Assembly: GCA_028564925.1 (NCBI GenBank)
Contig: CM053034.1
Location: forward strand, 151,998,856 to 152,062,855
Source: Lithobates sylvaticus
Taxonomy: Eukaryota; Chordata; Amphibia; Anura; Ranidae
Length of the DNA stretch: 64,000 nt
Direction of reading: 5' to 3'
Part shown: piece after piece, positions 22,126 to 33,640 of the stretch
Position numbering within the stretch: position 1 is the stretch's first letter
How the letters are laid out: each line of letters starts with the position of its first letter
Translations under genes and position numbers: made by a program
Notes under the pieces: generated by a model
What the model was told of the DNA's origin: nothing
Databases searched by the model: none
The model's input: only the letters and a program-made list of their open reading frames with translations

Positions 22126-24300
22126 TTGCACCCCAACAGCACCCATAGGACTTCTAGTGTGTTAGTGGCAGCAAACAGAGCTCCTATATTTTCTTCTCAG
22201 CAGCACCCATAGGACTTCTAGTGTGTTAGTGGCATCACACAGAGCTCCTATATTTTCTTCTCAGCAGCACCCATAGGACTTCTAGTGTGTTAGTGGCAGC
22301 ACACAGAGCTCCTATATTTTCTTCTCAGCAGCACACCCATAGGACTTCTAGTGTGTTAGTGGCAGCACACAGAGCTCCTATATTTTCTTGACAGCAGCAC
22401 ACATATACTACCTATTGTGTCAGCAGCACCCATAGGACTTCTAGTGTGTTAGTGGCAGCACACAGAGCTCCTATATTTTCTTGACAGCAGCACACATATA
22501 CTACCTATTGTGTCAGCAGCACCCATAGGACTTCTAGTGTGTTAGTGGCAGCACACAGAGCTCCTATATTTTCTTCTCAGCAGCACCCATAGGACTTCTA
22601 GTGTGTTAGTGGCAGCACACAGAGCTCCTATATTTTCTTGACAGCAGCACACATATTTTACCTATTGTGTCAGCAGCACCCATAGGACTTCTAGTGTGTT
22701 AGTGGCAGCACACAGAGCTCCTATATTTTCTTGACAGCAGCACACATATACTACCTATTGTGTCAGCAGCACCCATAGGACTTCTAGTGTGTTAGTGGCA
22801 TCACACAGAGCTCCTATATTTTCTTGACAGCAGCACACATATTTTACCTATTGTGTCAGCAGCACCCATAGGACTTCTAGTGTGTTAGTGGCAGCACACA
22901 GAGCTCCTATATTTTCTTGACAGCAGCACACATATACTACCTATTGTGTCAGCAGCACCCATAGGACTTCTAGTGTGTTAGTGGCATCACACAGAGCTCC
23001 TATATTTTCTTCTCAGCAGCACCCATAGGACTTCTAGTGCGTTAGTGGCAGCACACAGAGCTCCTATATTTTCTTGACAGCAGCACGCATATTTTACCTA
23101 TTGTGTCAGCACCACCCATAGGACTTCTAGTGTGTTAGTGGCAGCACACAGAGCTCCTATATTTTCTTGACAGCAGCACACATATACTACCTATTGTGTC
23201 AGCAGCACCCATAGGACTTCTAGTGTGTTAGTGGCAGCACACAGAGCTCCTATATTTTCTTCTCAGCAGCACCCATAGGACTTCTAGTGTGTTAGTGGCA
23301 GCACACAGAGCTCCTATATTTTCTTGACAGCAGCACACATATACTACCTATTGTGTCAGCAGCACCCATAGGACTTCTAGTGTGTTAGTGGCAGCACACA
23401 GAGCTCCTATATTTTCTTGACAGCAGCACACATATACTACCTATTGTGTCAGCAGCACCCATAGGACTTCTAGTGTGTTAGTGGCAGCACACAGAGCTCC
23501 TATATTTTCTTCTCAGCAGCACCCATAGGACTTCTAGTGTGTTAGTGGCAGCACACAGAGCTCCTATATTTTCTTGACAGCAGCACACATATTTTACCTA
23601 TTGTGTCAGCAGCACCCATAGGACTTCTAGTGTGTTAGTGGCAGCACACAGAGCTCCTATATTTTCTTGACAGCAGCACACATATACTACCTATTGTGTC
23701 AGCAGCACCCATAGGATTTCTAGCGTGTTAGTGGCATCACACAGAGCTCCTATATTTTCTTGACAGCAGCACACATATTTTACCTATTGTGTCAGCAGCA
23801 CCCATAGGACTTCTAGTGTGTTAGTGGCAGCACACAGAGCTCCTATATTTTCTTGACAGCAGCACACATATACTACCTATTGTGTCAGCAGCACCCATAG
23901 GACTTCTAGTGTGTTAGTGGCATCACACAGAGCTCCTATATTTTCTTCTCAGCAGCACCCATAGGACTTCCAGTGCGTTAGTGGTAGCACACAGAGCTCC
24001 TATATTTTCTTGACAGCAGCACGCATATTTTACCTATTGTGTCAGCAGCACCCATAGGACTTCTAGTGTGTTAGTGGCAGCACACAGAGCTCCTATATTT
24101 TCTTGACAGCAGCACACATATACTACCTATTGTGTCAGCAGCACCCATAGGACTTCTAGTGTGTTAGTGGCAGCACACAGAGCTCCTATATTTTCTTCTC
24201 AGCAGCACCCATAGGACTTCTAGTGGGTTAGTGGCAGCACCCAGAGGTCATATATTTTCTTGTCAGCAGCACACATAGTACCTATAGTGTGTTAGTGTCA
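22126..24300 (+). repeat. hAT copy 2 5' minisatellite
   Basis: About 2.2 kb of two interleaved unit types. The short unit (about 64 bp) has CAGCAGCACCCATAGGACTT, CTAGTGTGTTAGTGGCAGCA and CAGAGCTCCTATATTTTCTT. The long unit (about 94 bp) adds ACAGCAGCACACATATACTA and CCTATTGTGTCAG. Units are nearly identical, so the array expanded or was homogenised recently. It lies between the terminus and the transposase start, as does a different array in hAT copy 1. Confidence 0.92.
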
Positions 24301-24377
24301 GCACCCATAGGACCTACAGTGTGTTGTGAGCACACATAGGAGCTCTATTTTTTATACTATATACACTACAGACTACA

Positions 24378-27300
24378 ATGGCTGGAAGACCGCCAAGGAG
24401 AGGCAGAGCATGCCGAGGCAAGAACACAGGGCAGGCAGGCTATGTTTCTAGAGACAACAGTGCTGGCCGTGGACATGGTCGTGCATCGTCATCAGCACGT
24501 GGGACACGTGGGACACGCTTGTCTTTGTTTTCGGCAGCTGGACATGTGAGCCGCATCATGCCGAAGGCTTGGTAGAATGGATGACCAAGCCCTCCTCATC
24601 CTCCTCATCCTCTCTCACCCAGGCTCAGGGTACTGGCAGAGCAGCTGCCAACGCGTACTCAATGGCATCATCAGCCACCCCTTCCCTAGACCCACCATGT
24701 CCTCCTGAGGAGTCCCCCGAACTCTTTGAGCACAGTGTTGGGTACATGCTCCAGGAGGATGCCCAGCGATTCGAAGGCTCGGATGATGATACCCAGCTTG
24801 AGGAAGGCAGTAGTGTGCGCGCAGAGAGAGGGGATGCTGAAGGACAGCAATCTGGCAGTACTGTTCCACCAGCTGCAGCTTACTGCCAGGTTTGCTCTAG
24901 TGGTGAAGAGGGAAGGGATGATGAGGTCACTGACTCCACGTGGGTGCCTGAAGGGAGAGAGGAGGAGGAGGAGGAGGATGCGGCGTCACATGTCCAACGA
25001 GGCAGGATGCCCCCTGGAGGCCAGCTAGAGGCCAGCACAGCAACTGTACCACACCGCAGAGCTCCACCTGCGCAGGGCGCTGCCTCTGCACGTTATCACA
25101 AAAGTTCTTTGGTGTGGGCCTTTTTTGAGACAAGTGCATCAGATCGCACCACTGCTATTTGCAATATTTGTCTCAAGCGTATCTCGCGTGGCCAAACATC
25201 AGCCACTTGGGCACCACAAGCATGAACAGACATATGTCGACCTGCCATGCAGCTCGTTGGCAAGCACACATAAAAGACCCACACCAAAGAACAAAGCGGA
25301 CCTCTCCTTGCTCCTCATCAGCTGGGATCTCCATCCCCACTATATCTTCAGTCCTCTCTGAAAGCTGCTCTGAGAGGACTGAAGGTGTAGAATTAGGTGT
25401 GTCACAACCAAGTACTTGCAGTACACCGACGTCCGATTGTAGCAGGCAAATTTCCCTGCCCCAGCTGCTGGACCGTCGAAAGAAGTATACTCCCAGCCAT
25501 CCACATGCCCAGCGGTTGAATGCTAGCTTGGCTAAATTGCTAGCACTTCAACTGCTGCCTTTTCAGTTGGTAGACTCGGCCCCCTCCCGTCAGTTTTTTC
25601 AATGTGCGGTTCCTCAGTGGCAGGTTCCCAAACGCCACTTTTTCTCACGGAAGGCGATTCCGTCTCTCTACCGGCATGTGGAAGGCAATGTCCATGCCTC
25701 GCTGGACAGGGCGGTCAGCGGTAAGGTGCATATTACCGCTGACTCATGGTCCAGCAGGCATGGACAGGGACGTTATCTTTCTTTCACGGCCCATTGGGTC
25801 ACTCTATTGGCAGCTGGGAGGGATGCAGGACAAGGTGCAGTAGTGTTGGAGGTTGTTCCGCCACCACGCCTCCAAAATGCTACTACTGGTTGTGACACAC
25901 CTCTCTCCTCCACCCCCTCCTCTTCTTCTTCCTCCAGTGCTCTGTCCTCGGAACCAGCGGTGCTCCGTAGGCGTACAAGAGGCTACGCGAGTACGCAGGC
26001 AAAAAGATGCCATGCCGTGCTTGCGCTGGTGTGTTTGGGGGACAGGAGCCACACTGGGTCAGAGGTTCTGGCAGCTCTGCAGGGGCAGGCCGAGAGGTGG
26101 TTGACGCCACGCCAGCTTAAGCCAGGAATGGTCGTTTCTGACAACGGCACCAACCTCCTCTCCGCCCTGTGACAGGGGCAGCTCACCCGTGCCCTGTATG
26201 GCTCACGTCCTCAACCTGGTGGTGCAGCGGTTCTTGGGCAGGTTCCCAGGCTTACAGGATGTCCTGAGGCAGGCCAGGAAAGTCTGTGTGCATTTCTGCC
26301 GATCTTATAATGCCAGTGCTCGGCTGACTGAGCTGCAAAAGGAGCTGAACCTGCCCAAGAACCGCCTAATATGTGACATGCCCACCAGGTGGAACTCAAC
26401 GTTGGCCATGCTGCAGCGACTGCACACGCAGCAGAGGGCCATCAATGAGTACCTTTGCGACTACGGCACCAGGACAGGGTCAGGGGAGCTTGGCTTTTTT
26501 TCCCCACACCAGTGGAGCATGATCAGGGATGCATGCACTGTCCTCTCACCATTTGAGGAGGCCACGAGGATGGTGAGCAGTGACAGTGCATGCATCAGTG
26601 ACACTGTACCTCTTGTCCACCTGTTGGAGCATACGCTGCGTGGGATAATGGACAGGGCACTTGAGGCAGAACAGAGGCAGGAAGAGGAGGACTTCCTTGC
26701 CTCTCAAGGCCCCCTTTATCCAGACAGTGTTCCTTCTGTCCCACCCATCACACAGGAAGAGGAGGAGGAGGAGGAGGAGGAGGAGGATTGTGTGAGCATG
26801 GAGGTGGAGCCTGGCACTCAGCATTAGCAGCAGCAGTCTTTTAGGGATGATGTACAGTCCCAACAAACCAGTGGACTTGTACGTGGCTGGGAGGAGGTGG
26901 CTGGCGATCATGTCATCCTCAGTGACCCAGAAGACTCCGGACCGAATGCCTCAGCTAACCTACGCTGCATGGCCTCCCTGATCCTGCAAAGCCTGCGGAA
27001 GGATCCTCGTGTTCTTCGGATCAAGGAGAGGGACCATTACTGGCTGGCCACTCTCCCTGATCCACGGTACAAGGGTAAGGTTGCGGACCTTATCTTGCCG
27101 TCGCAGAGGGAGCAGAGGATGAGACATCTCAGGGAGGCCTTGCAGAAAGGTCTGTGCAATGCGTTCCCAGAAACTGGGAGGTTACAAACTCCTGGTCCTG
27201 GACGACGAGTTGCTGAGGCTTCGGTCAGTAGCAGAAGGAGCGGTGGGGAAGGTGGACGTCTGACCGATGCGTTCAGACAATTTTTTAGTCCGCAGCCCCA

Positions 27301-27647
27301 AGGTATGATCGGTTCCAGCAACCATCGCCAGCGTCTGATATACATGGTGCATGAATACCTAGGGGCAAGGTCAGACTTGGACACCTTTCCCACCGAAAAT
27401 CCTCTGGCTTACTGGGTCCTGAGGATGGATCACTGGCCAGAGCTTGCACAGTATGAAATTGAGCTACTGGCCTGTCCTGCATCCAGCGTTCTTTTCGAAT
27501 TTTCCCTTCAGTGCTGCTGGAGGATTTGTCACCGATCATAGGGTGCGCCTGTCCACTGACTCGGTTGATCGACTGACCTTCATAAAAATGAATCAGTCTT
27601 GGATCACCACCAGCTACCAGGCACCTGAAGCGGATATAACTGAATAA
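24378..27647 (+). pseudogene. hAT transposase with BED finger, broken
   Basis: Cut-and-paste transposase of the hAT superfamily. Start at 24378 (MAGRPPRRGR, AT-hook-like). Then an acidic region; a BED zinc finger (about 25100-25250: WAFF, CNIC, HMSTCH); the RNase H-fold core with ITADSWSS (about 25733) and VVSDNGTNLLSAL (about 26127), which hold two acidic catalytic positions; MAHVLNLVVQ and MPTRWNSTLAML; then the C-terminal dimerisation region with NPLAYWVLRMDHWPELA (about 27400) and VRLSTDSVDRLTFIKMN. Frame changes lie near 24570, 25160-25225, 26170-26190 and 27500-27540, and there is one TAG at 26825. About five lesions make it inactive, though all domains are present. Confidence 0.92.
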
Positions 27648-27749
27648 TTTATAATGTCACATCCCTTCAAGACTGCCTATGCTGATGCTGAGTGACTGTC
27701 CTGTTATGTTCACTGACTATCCTCTTCCTCCTCCTCAATGATCCATGCC

Positions 27750-28238
27750 ACCATACCAGTGCCTAAGGCACAATTTTTCAGCCCCTGTATAACAGGGGCG
27801 TGTACTTACAATTTTTTTTTAAAAATGCTTCGCAACAGGTGTGACTGCTGTGCTCCAAGTACAGTATCTGTGAGTGGTTGTAGTGTTGTGGCACCAGCAC
27901 CAATGCCTAAGGCACAATTTTTCAGCCCCTGTATAACAGGGGCGTGTACTTACAATTTTTAAAAAAAATGCTTCGCAACAGGTGTGACTGCTGTGCTCCA
28001 AGTACCGTATCTGTGAGGGGTTGCAGTGTTGTGGCACCAGCACCAGTGCCTAAGGCACAATTTTTCAGCCCCTGTTGGGGCGTGTAATTACAATTTTTAG
28101 GCAATGCTTTGCAACAGGTCTCATTGCTGTGCTCAGAGTACAGTATCTGTGAGGGGTTGCAGTGTTGTGGCACCAGCACCAATATCTAAGGCACAATTTT
28201 TCAGCCCTGTTTAACAGGGGCGTGTAATTACAAATCTT
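27750..28238 (+). repeat. hAT 3' minisatellite, first part
   Basis: About four units of roughly 130 bp with GGCACAATTTTTCAGCCCCT, GTATAACAGGGGCGTGTA, CTTCGCAACAGGTGTGACTG and GGTTGCAGTGTTGTGGCACC blocks. The array was split when an L1 inserted at 28239 and continues, in a diverged form, at 33251-33640. Confidence 0.87.
28224..28238. repeat. Target-site duplication of nested L1, left
   Basis: GTAATTACAAATCTT, exactly repeated at 33236-33250. Its 15-bp length and the adjoining T-run fit L1 target-primed insertion. Confidence 0.93.
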
Positions 28239-28731
28239 TTTTTTGAACAATAGATTTTTATAGATTTTTACAAAAAATACAGAAAAAACAGAAAAGCCAG
28301 ATAATGGCAAAAACAGTGAAACATCAAATGAAAACTTTGGTTTACAGTAAGGCAGATAAACGATACAATACCATACAACATCATGTGGAACAAGAGATTC
28401 TCATGGAACGCAGTTCGGACGTGTGGACCCCATTGAACACGGGTACATGTCCAGTCTTTGGAGATGATAGGGTAAGTGTTCCCACACCCCGGCCACCCCC
28501 GACGGGAGCATACTGTGGCCAGAGTGAGCGACCTCCCACCCAGCGGGTCAGAATAGATTTTCATATTCAAATAACTTGTAACTAGAATACCATATACGTA
28601 TATAAAGACTGTACATTACTCTCCCAATCGTGTCAATAAGTACCGTCTTGGGGATACAATACCCTTGATCGGGTCTATTCAGTTAGTGGGATTTGCGTGT
28701 TGTTCTTGATCCATGTGGACCAAGGGAGCCA

Positions 28732-31437
28732 TCAGAGATTGGCGCGGTCCAGTCTGCCGTGTCTAAGTGCTATGGCTTGTTCGTAGATATAGTGAAGATG
28801 AGTTGTCCTTACTACCTCTCCTAGAGTGGGTGGTTCAGGGTTTTTCCATCGTCTAGTTATGGTTAGTCTAGTCGAGAGCAGAACATGAGACAGGACGTGT
28901 CTCATCTGAGTTGGGTACTTGTCCATGTCCAAGGACAGAAGTGCAAGGTCAGGTCGAGGTTCAATAGTGTGGTGCAATATTTCAGACAATAGTCGGAATG
29001 TCGATGTCCATAGGGGCAGTAGTTTGGGGCAGCTCCAGAACGTATGGAGCATGTCTCCTCTTGCGTCACAAAAACGCCAACATTGGGCACTGGTGTCTTT
29101 AGAGAATTTCGATGTTCTAGCAGGTGTCAAATACCATCGTTGGAAGATTTTTAGTGTTAGCTCCCACAAGTTAGAACAACTAGTGGTTTTGTAAACTGAG
29201 TTGCATGCTTTGGACCATTGGTCTATGGAGTACTCTTGTCCCAGGTCAGTTTCCCATTTGAGTAAGTGGGTAGTTTTGATGAACATCTGTTTCTGTTGGA
29301 GTATATTGTAAAAAAGGGATATCCCTTTGTGTTTGCTCATTGGGTTGTGCAGGAATTGCCTAGCAGGTTGGGGAATTTCGCATTTCCAAGAAGTCGATTT
29401 AAGTAGATAGTGTTTAGTTCTGAGGTAAAGGTAGAAGTCTGAATCAGGTAGATGGAATTCAGATTGTAGGTCATGGAAGGACTTAAGTTGGTCGTCAGTG
29501 AAGAGGTCATTGATGTATGCGATGCCATGCTCACTCCATCGTGTAAAGGATATGTGGTCCATTTTGTGGTGTAGTGCTAGTAGCGGGATGTTCATGGAGA
29601 TTCTCGTGGGGTAATTAAGAGTGTGGGTTGTGAATTTTTTCCAGGTTTGGATTGAGGCTACTATCGTGGGGGGGAATTGAGAGGAGTTGGTGGCGGTGTG
29701 TGTATTGGATAGCAGCCAAGGGAGAAGACTTTTCCCTGGAGCCATAAAAGACTCTATTTGTCCCCAGATAGTGCGGTGTGCAGGAGAGAACCATTCTTTA
29801 ATCTGAGTGAGGATTGATGCCATGTAATAATCGCGGAGGTCAACATAACCTGCTTGGGGAGAGGTTGGTTCTTTGCCTGGTTTGGGGAGTGTAACTACAA
29901 TTGCGCTGAGCATATCTGAAGAAAAGGAGGACGTGGAGACCGCAGAGTTGTATACTTCGCAAAGTGTGGGGGCCAGGGTTTGTTGGAAAGCTTTATAATA
30001 TTCCCCAGTGAAACCGTCTGGACCAGGGAACTTGGCTGTCGGGAGCTTAGTGATAGCGTATTCTATCTCGGGGATTGTAAAGGGATCATTAAGTCTAGCT
30101 AGTTGTGTTGGAGAGATAGAGGGAAGGTTGATGTTCTCTAGGAATCTGTTGATGTCTGCTTGGGAAGGTTGAGTGGTACTTAAGTCGTCTTTTAGGTTAT
30201 AAAGGTCCTTGTAGTAGGTACTAAATGCATTCGCTATTTCGTGAGGTTTGAGCAGTTTTTCGTTAGTGTGTGGATGCAACATGTACGGTATTTTGGATTT
30301 GGCCTTATGTCCTTTAAGTCTTAAGGCCATTAGTTTACCTGCTTTATTGCCTGTGGAGTATGTATTCGCTCTCAGTTTGGTACATGATTTTTCGAACGCC
30401 TGGAGGAGTAAAGATCTCAGGTCGTGCCTAAGTTTGAAGAGTTTGGTTTGTAGTGCAGGAGAGGGGTTGGATTTGTTTTGTGAGTCAGTAAGTTCAATGT
30501 CAGCAGTCAGTTGGTCAAGTTTTTGTGATTTCAGTTTTCTCGCCCTAGCACCTAGTTGGATAAAAACACCCCTGATTACAGCTTTGTGGGCGTTCCACAC
30601 TACCTCCGGATCAGACACCGAACGGGAATTTGTGGAGAAATATTCCCCGAGATGCTGTTGTATGTCCCTTTTTGTGGACTTGTTTTGTAGGAGATAGTTA
30701 TCGAGTCTCCATAAGTAGGAGTTGGGATGGTGGGTTTTGGCGTTAATAGTGATACTAATGGGTGCGTGGTCTGACCAGGTGGTAGTGTGGATCGTTGATG
30801 CTGAAATCTTTTGTAACAAGCTTTTATCAGAGAGAAACAAATCAATGCGTGAGTAGGTGTTGTGACGCGGTGACAGAAAAGTATAGTCGCGTTCACTGGC
30901 GTGACAACACCTCCACATGTCAAATAAAGCATTAGCAGATATAAAACCCTTTAGAGGAGAAGCGAGTCTTTTGCAACCTGCAGTGGAGTCGGTATGGACA
31001 TCAGGTACTAGGTTAAAGTCGCCACACCACATTACATGTCCTTTCTTGATTTTGTGGACTTTTGTCATGAGCTTATTGAAGAAGGACATCTGGCGTTGGT
31101 TCGGTGCATACAGGGATACCAAGGTGTAAAGGATGTTATTAAGTTTGCAGAGAAGGATAATGTACCGACCCTCGGTATCCGTGACGCATTGTAGGAGTTC
31201 AAACGAAACTGTGTTGCGTATGGCAATGAGGACGCCTCTTTGTTTCTTAGTAAATGATGATTTAAAGGTATGAGGAAAGAGCCTATGCTGGCAGATAGGA
31301 GCTAAGTCCTGGGTGAAATGTGTTTCCTGGACACACAAAATGTCGCTTTTGAGCGACAAGGCTGTCTTCCAGAGGGAAGAGCGCTTGGCAGGGTGGTTCA
31401 AGCCCTTTGCGTTCAAGGACACTACTGTTATGGACAT
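28732..31437 (-). CDS. L1 ORF2 endonuclease protein lacking RT core
   Basis: A 901-residue open frame; full L1 ORF2 proteins are near 1,250-1,280. Endonuclease motifs are present: VQETHF (E38), LYAPN (110-113), CGDFN (D140) and WSDHAPI (S222-H224). The start of the reverse-transcriptase domain is present (KFPGPDGFTGEYYK, about residue 475). At about residue 528, LPKPGKEPTSPQ runs straight into AGYVDLRDYYMASI, a block that normally lies after the palm and thumb. The catalytic F/YADD is therefore gone with roughly 350-400 residues. The C-terminal zinc-knuckle-like motif CWRFCDARGDMLHTFWSC (CX3CX7HX4C) is intact. It could still nick DNA but cannot copy RNA. Confidence 0.93.
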   Translation of the reverse strand: MSITVVSLNAKGLNHPAKRSSLWKTALSLKSDILCVQETHFTQDLAPICQHRLFPHTFKSSFTKKQRGVLIAIRNTVSFELLQCVTDTEGRYIILLCKLNNILYTLVSLYAPNQRQMSFFNKLMTKVHKIKKGHVMWCGDFNLVPDVHTDSTAGCKRLASPLKGFISANALFDMWRCCHASERDYTFLSPRHNTYSRIDLFLSDKSLLQKISASTIHTTTWSDHAPISITINAKTHHPNSYLWRLDNYLLQNKSTKRDIQQHLGEYFSTNSRSVSDPEVVWNAHKAVIRGVFIQLGARARKLKSQKLDQLTADIELTDSQNKSNPSPALQTKLFKLRHDLRSLLLQAFEKSCTKLRANTYSTGNKAGKLMALRLKGHKAKSKIPYMLHPHTNEKLLKPHEIANAFSTYYKDLYNLKDDLSTTQPSQADINRFLENINLPSISPTQLARLNDPFTIPEIEYAITKLPTAKFPGPDGFTGEYYKAFQQTLAPTLCEVYNSAVSTSSFSSDMLSAIVVTLPKPGKEPTSPQAGYVDLRDYYMASILTQIKEWFSPAHRTIWGQIESFMAPGKSLLPWLLSNTHTATNSSQFPPTIVASIQTWKKFTTHTLNYPTRISMNIPLLALHHKMDHISFTRWSEHGIAYINDLFTDDQLKSFHDLQSEFHLPDSDFYLYLRTKHYLLKSTSWKCEIPQPARQFLHNPMSKHKGISLFYNILQQKQMFIKTTHLLKWETDLGQEYSIDQWSKACNSVYKTTSCSNLWELTLKIFQRWYLTPARTSKFSKDTSAQCWRFCDARGDMLHTFWSCPKLLPLWTSTFRLLSEILHHTIEPRPDLALLSLDMDKYPTQMRHVLSHVLLSTRLTITRRWKNPEPPTLGEVVRTTHLHYIYEQAIALRHGRLDRANL

Positions 31438-31930
31438 TGCAGTGTTCTTTGGGTGTTGGTGTATATGCGTAACTTACAGTTGAGAGGAGAGGATCTTGGA
31501 CTTCAAGCTGTTTGCAGGGACAATAGCCGAGGAGCCTTCAGAAGACGTTCGGTGTATATTTGCTGCGTCGGAAGTTGTTGGATAGTGGAGGTCCGCTGCA
31601 GGATCTTCAATGTTCTATCAGTAGAATATGCCGGAGGTAGGTATCAAAGCTGTATCACAATAAGATGTATCTGTAGTAAAAAATAAGGAGAGAAAGGACA
31701 AGAGACAAAAAAGAATGGGGAAAAAGAGAAAAAAAAAAGTAAAGAGCAAACGTGGATTCGGTAGGTAGTAGCAGATGTTGGTCGATGGGAGAAATGTCAG
31801 CAGTGATCTACTGATCTTGGTTGTTGACTGACTAAACTTGGGGGGAAAAAGTTCAGAATTTAAGTCTGAGAGAGCGGTCGGCCGGACCGGATTCTGTCTG
31901 GTAGCTCAGTAGGAATACGGGCAGAAGCAT

Positions 31931-33091
31931 TCAGTTCATGGCGGAGTGGTGGTTTCTCCTCTGGGGACCCTGGGGAGGGGGGTTGAATCTCCGTGGAGGT
32001 GCGGAGGGGCCATTTGGCCGTTCCAATATGATGCCCCAAGCGTGCAACAATTTCATTCCTCCTTCCATTGTGGAGATCGTGTGTGGGATGCCGTTGTATG
32101 TGACCAAGATGGTGGCAGGGTGTCGCCATTTGTAGATTATTTTATGATTTGTGAGGGCTTTCGTAACTGATTTCAGTTGTCTGCGCATTTGTAGGGTGTA
32201 CTGCGAGAGGTCGGCAAAAAGTTGGATGTCTGTGTATGGAGCTGGCAGAGTGTTCAGTGCCCTCGCTTTTGACAGGATCTGCTCCTTTGCTTGATAGAAG
32301 TGTATCCGTAGGAGCACGTCCCTCGGGACCGTGTCAGCTAGGTGTTTAGGCTTAGGGATCCTGTGTATGCGGTCGATCGTCAGCTCTATAGGAGTTAATT
32401 CGGGCAGCATGGCGGCAAACATGGCACCAGCGTATGCTTGCAGTTCAGCAGGAGGTACCGATTCTGGAATCCCGCGGATTTTTATATTGTTGCGGCGAGA
32501 GCGGTCCTCGAGGTCTGCGATTTTTGATTTGATCCAGTCAGTGTCATCTTTTTGGGCCATACATGTATCAACTAAATCATTGACTGTCTCTGTACATTCC
32601 TCCATCTTGTCTTCTAGGTAGTGCACTCTGTTGCCCATGTGCCTCATGTCAGTAGTAAACTTTTGCATCAAAGAGGACAAGTTGGTCATGAGGGATGATT
32701 GGAGGGACATCAGCATGTCCTTCATGGTTGTGTCAAGGACTGGCTGTCCAGATGTGGGGAAGACCGCTATGGAGGACTGCAGGGAGGATATGGCGTGTGC
32801 ATTATGCAGCGCTGTACTCACTGTGGATCCGGCCTGGTAGTTGGCATCCAAGCGCATCCGCGCTTTAGCTGGGCTCTGGGAGTTGGGGGTGAGAGGAGGA
32901 GAGCCATCGTGCGATGGGGGAGTGAAATCCCCTTCCATTTCTCCTGGATCTCCGCTCGGGTGCTCTGTGTAGGCCGCAGCCTGTTTAGCTGAGGCGCCGG
33001 CGGCGCCATCTTGTCTCAGGCCGCCGCGCTGGAACGAGAGGGCCGTCAGCTTCTGGAGGTTCCGTTCCTCCTTTCTTTTGCGGGATGCCAT
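31931..33091 (-). CDS. L1 ORF1 RNA-binding protein
   Basis: A 386-residue intact frame. N-terminal basic and low-complexity region (1-105), a likely coiled coil (about 110-195: MLMSLQSSLMTNLSSLMQKF, then HYLEDKMEECTETVNDL), an RNA-recognition segment beginning RRNNIKIRGIPESV at about residue 197, and a C-terminal domain (DVLLRIHFYQAKEQIL, then YNGIPHTISTMEGG). This is the L1 ORF1p order: a trimeric RNA chaperone that packages LINE RNA. It starts about 145 bp inside the 5' end and precedes ORF2. Start chosen at MASRKRKEERN. Confidence 0.93.
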   Translation of the reverse strand: MASRKRKEERNLQKLTALSFQRGGLRQDGAAGASAKQAAAYTEHPSGDPGEMEGDFTPPSHDGSPPLTPNSQSPAKARMRLDANYQAGSTVSTALHNAHAISSLQSSIAVFPTSGQPVLDTTMKDMLMSLQSSLMTNLSSLMQKFTTDMRHMGNRVHYLEDKMEECTETVNDLVDTCMAQKDDTDWIKSKIADLEDRSRRNNIKIRGIPESVPPAELQAYAGAMFAAMLPELTPIELTIDRIHRIPKPKHLADTVPRDVLLRIHFYQAKEQILSKARALNTLPAPYTDIQLFADLSQYTLQMRRQLKSVTKALTNHKIIYKWRHPATILVTYNGIPHTISTMEGGMKLLHAWGIILERPNGPSAPPRRFNPPPQGPQRRNHHSAMN

Positions 33092-33235
33092 CCCGGAGGG
33101 TCCCCCAGTACTGGTAGAGGCGATATGGGGGTTCGATGGGGCTTTAATCTGCCCGTTTAGTGCTCTAATTCCGGCCGGCCTGGGAGAGCTGCAGACTCAG
33201 GCTTCCATCCGGATTGCGCGCAAGCCACGCCCCCC

Positions 33236-33250
33236 GTAATTACAAATCTT
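33236..33250. repeat. Target-site duplication of nested L1, right
   Basis: GTAATTACAAATCTT, exact partner of 28224-28238; it restores the interrupted hAT minisatellite. Confidence 0.93.
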
Positions 33251-33640
33251 GATCTAATAGTTCACAGCAGGGCCCATTCCTGCGCCCACCAAGAGTAACT
33301 ATGAGGGCCTACAGTCTTGTGGCAACACCATCCACCACCACCAAAGGCCCAATTGTTCTGCCCTGTTCAACAGGTGCATGCAATTACAAATCTTGATATA
33401 ATAACTCACAGCAGGGCCCATTCATGCGCCCACCAAGAGTAACTGTGAGGGCTTACAGTCCTGTCGCAACACCGTCCACCACCACCACCACCAAAGGCCC
33501 AATTTTTCTGCCCTGTTCAACAGGTGCATGCAATTGCAAATCTTGATCTAATAACTCATAGCAGGGCCCATTCCTGTGCCCACCAAGAGTAACTGTGAGG
33601 GCTTACAGTCTTGTGGCTACACCAACATCTAATGGGGCAA
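33251..33640 (+). repeat. hAT 3' minisatellite, second part
   Basis: Three units of about 135-150 bp sharing TCACAGCAGGGCCCATTC, CCCACCAAGAGTAACT, CCACCACCACCAAAGGCCCA and CTGTTCAACAGGTGCATGCA. Related, more diverged units occur in hAT copy 1 at 4500-4760, which supports family membership. Confidence 0.85.

Larger units (their letters stand above)
28239..33235 (-). mobile_element. Full-length L1-type LINE, RT-deleted
   Basis: A 4,997-bp minus-strand insertion within hAT copy 2. The 5' end (plus 33235) reads GGGGGCGTGGCTTGCG; the 3' end (28239) is a short A tail after TCTATTGTTC. Perfect 15-bp target duplications flank it. It carries an intact ORF1 (33091-31931), a 493-bp inter-ORF stretch, and an open but internally shortened ORF2 (31437-28732), then a 3' UTR. 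The two clean frames and exact duplications argue for a young insertion. Internal loss of the polymerase core makes it non-autonomous. Confidence 0.94.
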
